The notes beneath the pieces were generated by a model that was given only the letters and a program-made list of their open reading frames with translations, had not been told where the DNA came from and searched no databases. From an uncultured Rickettsiales bacterium (GTDB lineage: Bacteria > Pseudomonadota > Alphaproteobacteria > RF32 > CAG-239): DNA of 64,000 bases. Where the stretch lies: assembly GCA_900551865.1 (NCBI GenBank), contig URXV01000001.1, forward strand, positions 62,001 through 126,000. The letters run 5' to 3'. Both the position numbers and the translations under genes were made by a program. Shown here in pieces: positions 63,481-64,000 of this stretch (positions are counted from its first letter, which is position 1; each line of letters starts with the position of its first letter).

Positions 63481-64000
63481 TTAAAGATTAAAAACCCGAA
63501 TCGGAGAAATTATGTTTTCTTTATTTTCGATAAGGGCGATAAGCTTATTTTTCAAACAGGCTGCCGCGATACCGGCGAAGGGGGTAACCCCTTGTGCAGG
63601 AAGGGTTTGCCCGTTTTTAAGCTTAAGAGCATCCTCTGCCGTCAAAGCAATAACCGTGATGTCGCACAGAAATGTTTCAACAGGCAGGAGAGGAGAAACT
63701 CCGTCGTCCTTATATAACATATTTTTTAAATTATCCAGTAAAATCGTATTCGAAAGGTCAAAAAATCCGTTTTTGGTGCGGCGGAGCGCGGTCAGGTGGC
63801 CGCAAGTGCCCAAAGATTCGGCAATGTCATGGCCGAGCGTGCGGACGTAGGTGCCTTTGGAGCAGGTTACGGAGAAACGGGATTCCGCCGTATCGGGGCT
63901 GTGTGAGAGGAGCTTTAGTTCCTTTATGGTTACCTGGCGCGCGGGAATGTCAAAATTTTCTCCACTGCGGGCGAGTTCGTAGGCTCTTTTGCCGTTGATA
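63481..64000 (-). CDS. truB: tRNA pseudouridine(55) synthase, C-terminal part (partial)
   Basis: On the - strand the frame is open to the right edge of the window, so the first part of the gene, with the catalytic Asp, is outside. The visible 172 codons include KRAYELARSGE, FDIPARQVTIKELKL, VTCSKGTYVRTLGHDIAESLGTCGHLTALRRTKNG, which is the TruB core after the active site. A short C-terminal domain ends at 63481. TruB makes pseudouridine 55 in the T loop of all tRNAs. An ATG at 63813 lies inside the conserved core and is not the true start. Confidence 0.94.
   Translation of the reverse strand, partial: INGKRAYELARSGENFDIPARQVTIKELKLLSHSPDTAESRFSVTCSKGTYVRTLGHDIAESLGTCGHLTALRRTKNGFFDLSNTILLDNLKNMLYKDDGVSPLLPVETFLCDITVIALTAEDALKLKNGQTLPAQGVTPFAGIAAACLKNKLIALIENKENIISPIRVFNL

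Noticed and set aside
63481..63813. Independent 110-residue gene at the right edge
   Set aside because: The frame continues without a stop to the window end and its sequence is the middle and end of TruB.

Overview
This window looks like a chromosomal segment of a host-associated, fermentative or facultatively anaerobic alphaproteobacterium. This is inferred from gene content, not from any search. It is dense with housekeeping genes: gyrB, lepA, typA, serS, trpS, rpsU, nusG-secE with tRNA-Trp, rplU-rpmA-obgE-rsfS, and truB-rpsO-pnp. It also carries a three-piece proton-translocating transhydrogenase (pntAA-pntAB-pntB), pta-ackA, and an anaerobic class III ribonucleotide reductase with its activase. 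Base composition is moderate (31 of 60 bases G+C in typA at 25621-25680). The block at 7019-9902 is clearly richer in A+T (18 of 60 at 9361-9420) and sits directly downstream of a tRNA-Glu.

Layout. 1-746: tail of a DnaJ-type chaperone and a DUF1349-like protein. 884-5888: TetR regulator plus RND efflux pump. 5905-6576: HD protein. 6649-9902: tRNA-Glu followed by a DNA-alkylation repair cassette (Ada/AlkA fusion, O6-methylguanine methyltransferase, PEP-mutase-like protein). 10114-14376: SMR exporter, small and membrane proteins, an acetyltransferase with an attenuator-like leader. 14435-16689: peptidoglycan recycling pair (LD-carboxypeptidase, Mpl-like ligase). 16916-21374: a second TetR, transhydrogenase, split chromate-type transporter. 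21478-26954: PfkB kinase, a phosphoglycerol transferase/GDPD-like fusion, typA. 27157-34485: envelope proteins, ackA, pta, DUF2066-like protein, AI-2E-type permease, small NTPase, GNAT. 34703-39042: lepA, two secreted proteins, a HAD hydrolase. 39335-42600: anaerobic RNR locus. 42655-43623: structured leader RNA and an outer-membrane protein. 43830-50574: gyrB, membrane protein, M49-like peptidase, degenerate Memo/AMMECR1-like protein, HD hydrolase. 50701-64000: translation and RNA-processing genes with a nuclease, a lipoprotein, an adenylate kinase and the 3' part of truB.

The two most interesting loci are adjacent. First, the class III ribonucleotide reductase is split. The catalytic body ends at an in-frame TAG, and the glycyl-radical domain is a separate 76-residue ORF with its own ribosome binding site, just before nrdG. 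Candidate NrdR boxes lie upstream. Second, between nrdG and an outer-membrane beta-barrel gene lies a chain of perfect hairpins ending in an intrinsic terminator. A 9-bp competing pairing could act as an antiterminator, which is the architecture of a riboswitch or attenuator that I cannot assign to a known class. Other unusual items are a membrane-anchored protein resembling a Memo-AMMECR1 fusion that has lost its hallmark motifs, the fused phosphoglycerol transferase/GDPD-like enzyme, and 22-bp-phased direct repeats across the rplU promoter.
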